Shown here: piece by piece, positions 61,330 through 64,000 of the stretch | Layout: each line of letters opens with the position of its first letter | How positions within the stretch are numbered: the first letter of the stretch is position 1 | Assembly (NCBI GenBank): GCA_033030425.1 | Contig: JAUFSD010000006.1 | Span: 1,798,001 to 1,862,000 of the forward strand | Length of the DNA stretch: 64,000 nucleotides | Origin: Verpa conica | Taxonomy: Eukaryota > Ascomycota > Pezizomycetes > Pezizales > Morchellaceae | Direction: 5' to 3' | Position numbers and translations under genes: made by a program | Notes under the pieces: generated by a model | The model's input: the letters and a program-made list of their open reading frames with translations, nothing else | What the model was told of the DNA's origin: nothing | Database searches by the model: none

Positions 61330-64000
61330 TTAGCTAATCCGTTTGAAACCTATAGTTGGGCGCTAGATGCCATGAGTAGAGGAAGGTGTATTTGGTGATT
61401 GTTCTTTTGCTATGGGTTTTGGCAAAGCAACCTACCCTGACTAGGGAACCAAATACCAACAAAGGTGTTTTCGATCACAGGGTTCCTCGAGCTTCTGGGG
61501 TTTGTTGTCATAATGAAAGGCCATCAAGTAGCAAGTTGAACTGAAATTATGGGTGCGTTCCTGTTTATTGGTAGGTTAAAGATATCTTTATATACTACTG
61601 TCTTGTTGTTTTTCTGTTTGTTCACCACCACCACTATACTGCTATAGCCATGTCATCATCTCGAGTTTAGGTTTGGCAATGCATTAGATGTGGTGTGGAT
61701 CAACGTACTATGCCTAGATGAGAGATTATGGATTTAAACCTCATACTCCACTACACGGTCTCGGTGTTTTATAAACCTCTTATTAATATCTAAAAAGAGT
61801 TAGGATAAACCGACCGTATGCGGGGGAGGGGTGTGATAAGAAATTGCATAGTCATAATCTGTCACTCGGGAATATACTTCTATAGGATGTTAGCCCAATA
61901 ACCTTAACCTCGATTCCGTACAAGGTCCTCAAATTTTTTTATGTAATCTCGAGGGAGCTATACTACGGGGGGTTTTTGACAGTATACTTACTCCCCTTAT
62001 ACTGTGCTTAATGCTGGTTATACGAGGCATTACCCAGATATCTTTATTGCATTATCACGTCCTCTTCATGGGGAGACCTTTACTGGGAAGTTGGGTGGCG
62101 CTTGATTTACGGTTATCACCCTGGTACGGATAATCGCGCCTATTTCTTTCCAACAGCAAACAATCATTATTCCTAGATAATAGATGGCAAGTCAACCGTA
62201 TTTTCTCACTAGTAGTGATCTCTGTCCATATTCTGGGGTTTCGCCCTTAAGAATTCTTTGTACTCTGATTTTAGTGTAAGAGTCAAGGCCTATTCTCTCA
62301 TTCCTTCCAGCACCCCCACTCTTCTGGGGAAGGGAAAATCGATTAGACCGTGTGGAAGTCTTATATGAACAACAGTTTTAACTTCAAGGATATAGATCCC
62401 CACACCGGCCAGTACTGTTATAGCAATGTCTCTTGTGTATGTGTAAAGTATATTGCGCATTTTATCTTTACAGTCTCTATAACCGATAAGATGGTGGATG
62501 CTGTATTGATTGTGTATTTGAGAGCACTTTTAACCTTTCGTTTGTAGAATTTGAGCTGTCGGGTTTTTCTGGAGAATAGGTGTATAAAGAATGTATACTC
62601 AGCATAGACAGATATGTAGCGGAAGCAGCTTGGTAGTATCGGTCTAGATGACTAGTATTCCTGTAGGACTTGTAGTAGGAGGTCAAGCTTGGACTTCAGC
62701 GAGAAATATTATCTGGCTCCCCAAAAACAATGTGCTAGACACGGTGCTGAGATTTTATCTGCTTTAGTCATTGTAGTGGCAGGGAAAAGAAATAGACGGT
62801 CTCAGATATAGGTATATTCTCAGGGCGGGGGTCTCTACTAGTAGATTTCCTTATATGGCTTGATTGATAGTGAGGCCGTTTATACCATAGAACTATGAGC
62901 TCTAAACCCAGGTAACAGTGATTTAGCATGGCAATAGATGCTGGGTTGTGGGAGATGGTAGTTATCTATTCCTATCATTATTAGTAGTAATGATAGAGTA
63001 CTGTTCCCTTCTACCTATATGCACAACCTGTAACACCTAATACATGGGCTGTTCCAGTCTAATATTAGACTGTCCGGCCAAAGGCTCTTTATTTCAGTTT
63101 GGTCTGGTATATCTCAATTTTTGACCGGGGCTGAAAAAAGTAACCTCTGCCTAGGGATTTTTTGTTGAGTGGCCTATAGAGTTTTGTAGGATTTTTGTGT
63201 AGGAGAAACTCTCTATAAAGTTATTGTTTATTAGAAAATTCTTATGAGTTAGCTGTCTAGGGAAGTCTTACTAGGTTGTAATTGCTATGATCTCTCTGGT
63301 TTGGCTAGAAGACCTATAGCAATATTTCCTAAGTTTTCCGTAGTTTTTGTCTTAAGTATACTTAGCCATACTCCGATAGACAACCTCACTTGTACTGTAG
63401 TTGATGTGAGATTATAGAGAGAGAATATACATATAGATATTAAAGAAGGATGAAGGCCCTATTTTCGATGGTGGGAATGATGGGGTGGAGAATTGAGGGA
63501 TGAAGGAGTGGGGGGATGGAGGAGCGATGATTGCCGTCATTTATAGCTGGGGCAAAGATAGGGTAACTATCAATGCCGTGTTTTTGTGTCTTTGGGTTAG
63601 AATTTGAGGAGAAGGGGGCTGTAGAAACCATCTGACAGTATTCTCCAAGATTTTTCTCTTTGTGCTATTTGGTTGGGGTTTGTTCTTGGTTTTTTTTCTT
63701 GCTGTCTCTCAACTGCTTAGTGGAATTTTCTTTATAAGATATTTTAGATACTAGGTAGTGGTTTTTTTTGAGGGGGGGACCAATATTAGGTGGGTTATAC
63801 GGTAAATAGGATGCTAAGAGGGTCTGGATTCTTGCCTACCATCTAGCTATCAACTTCTGCCAACAAATCCTAGCTTACTCGCAATATATCTTTGAAATGG
63901 GCTCGGGAAGCCCCCACTTGTGAGAATCACTCATATCCCCTATTCTCGATGAGAATTCCCTAAAAGAGGCAGCCACAACAATTATTATTTCCTCATCGGT
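61330..64000. other. AT-rich intergenic region at the end of the window
   Basis: No gene, RNA or clear repeat is recognised. The short frames (62350-62547, 63440-63631) carry no domain. Confidence 0.5.

Overview
The window is nuclear DNA of a filamentous ascomycete (Pezizomycotina). Genes are interrupted by short introns of about 48-93 nt with GT...AG ends and recognisable branch points. Several families are typical of moulds: a GH6 cellobiohydrolase, a fungal GPI-PLD, a long universal-stress protein, a PR-1/CAP secreted protein, F-box/ankyrin proteins, and a large 'KLGRLV'-type protein with a TPR segment. The wide gene-poor spacers, lineage-style ankyrin and C2H2 genes and many small repeats would fit a repeat-rich lineage such as Pezizomycetes, but the sequence alone does not prove the class.

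Layout. 0.5-2.9 kb (+): universal stress protein. 3.9-5.0 kb (+): BTB/POZ-like protein. 5.5-8.5 kb (+): large composite gene (N-terminal 'KLGRLV' domain, TPR segment, GA-repeat linker, Cys motif, membrane-anchored C-terminus), with a frame change at a G9 tract. 8.5-11.1 kb: repeat-rich spacer with two short terminal-inverted-repeat elements. 11.1-12.5 kb (-): F-box/ankyrin protein 1. 14.3-16.7 kb (+): secreted CAP protein with a Lys/Thr-repeat stalk. 17.9-19.0 kb (+): C2H2 zinc-finger gene with degenerate N-terminal repeats and no clear start. 20.1-22.9 kb (+): secreted GPI-phospholipase D-like enzyme. 23.2-24.2 kb (-): PhzF-like enzyme. 24.2-32.8 kb: gene-poor, many homopolymer runs. 32.8-34.5 kb (-): Myb/SANT regulator. 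34.5-48.7 kb: gene-poor, with a TIR element and a dispersed repeat near its end. 48.7-50.1 kb (-): GH6 cellobiohydrolase. 54.6-55.3 kb (+): Ser/acidic hypothetical protein. 58.5-61.3 kb (+): F-box/ankyrin proteins 2 and 3. 61.3-64.0 kb: AT-rich spacer.

There is no operon-like pathway. The recurring theme is accessory biology: secreted or surface proteins (CAP, GPI-PLD, GH6), F-box/ankyrin receptors that could feed ubiquitin ligases, and the composite protein whose TPR segment resembles those of fungal NLR-like proteins. Exon structures were built by hand from splice signals and reading-frame continuity. Seven gene models join into open frames without forcing; the exceptions are the composite gene (one frame change) and the zinc-finger gene (start unresolved).
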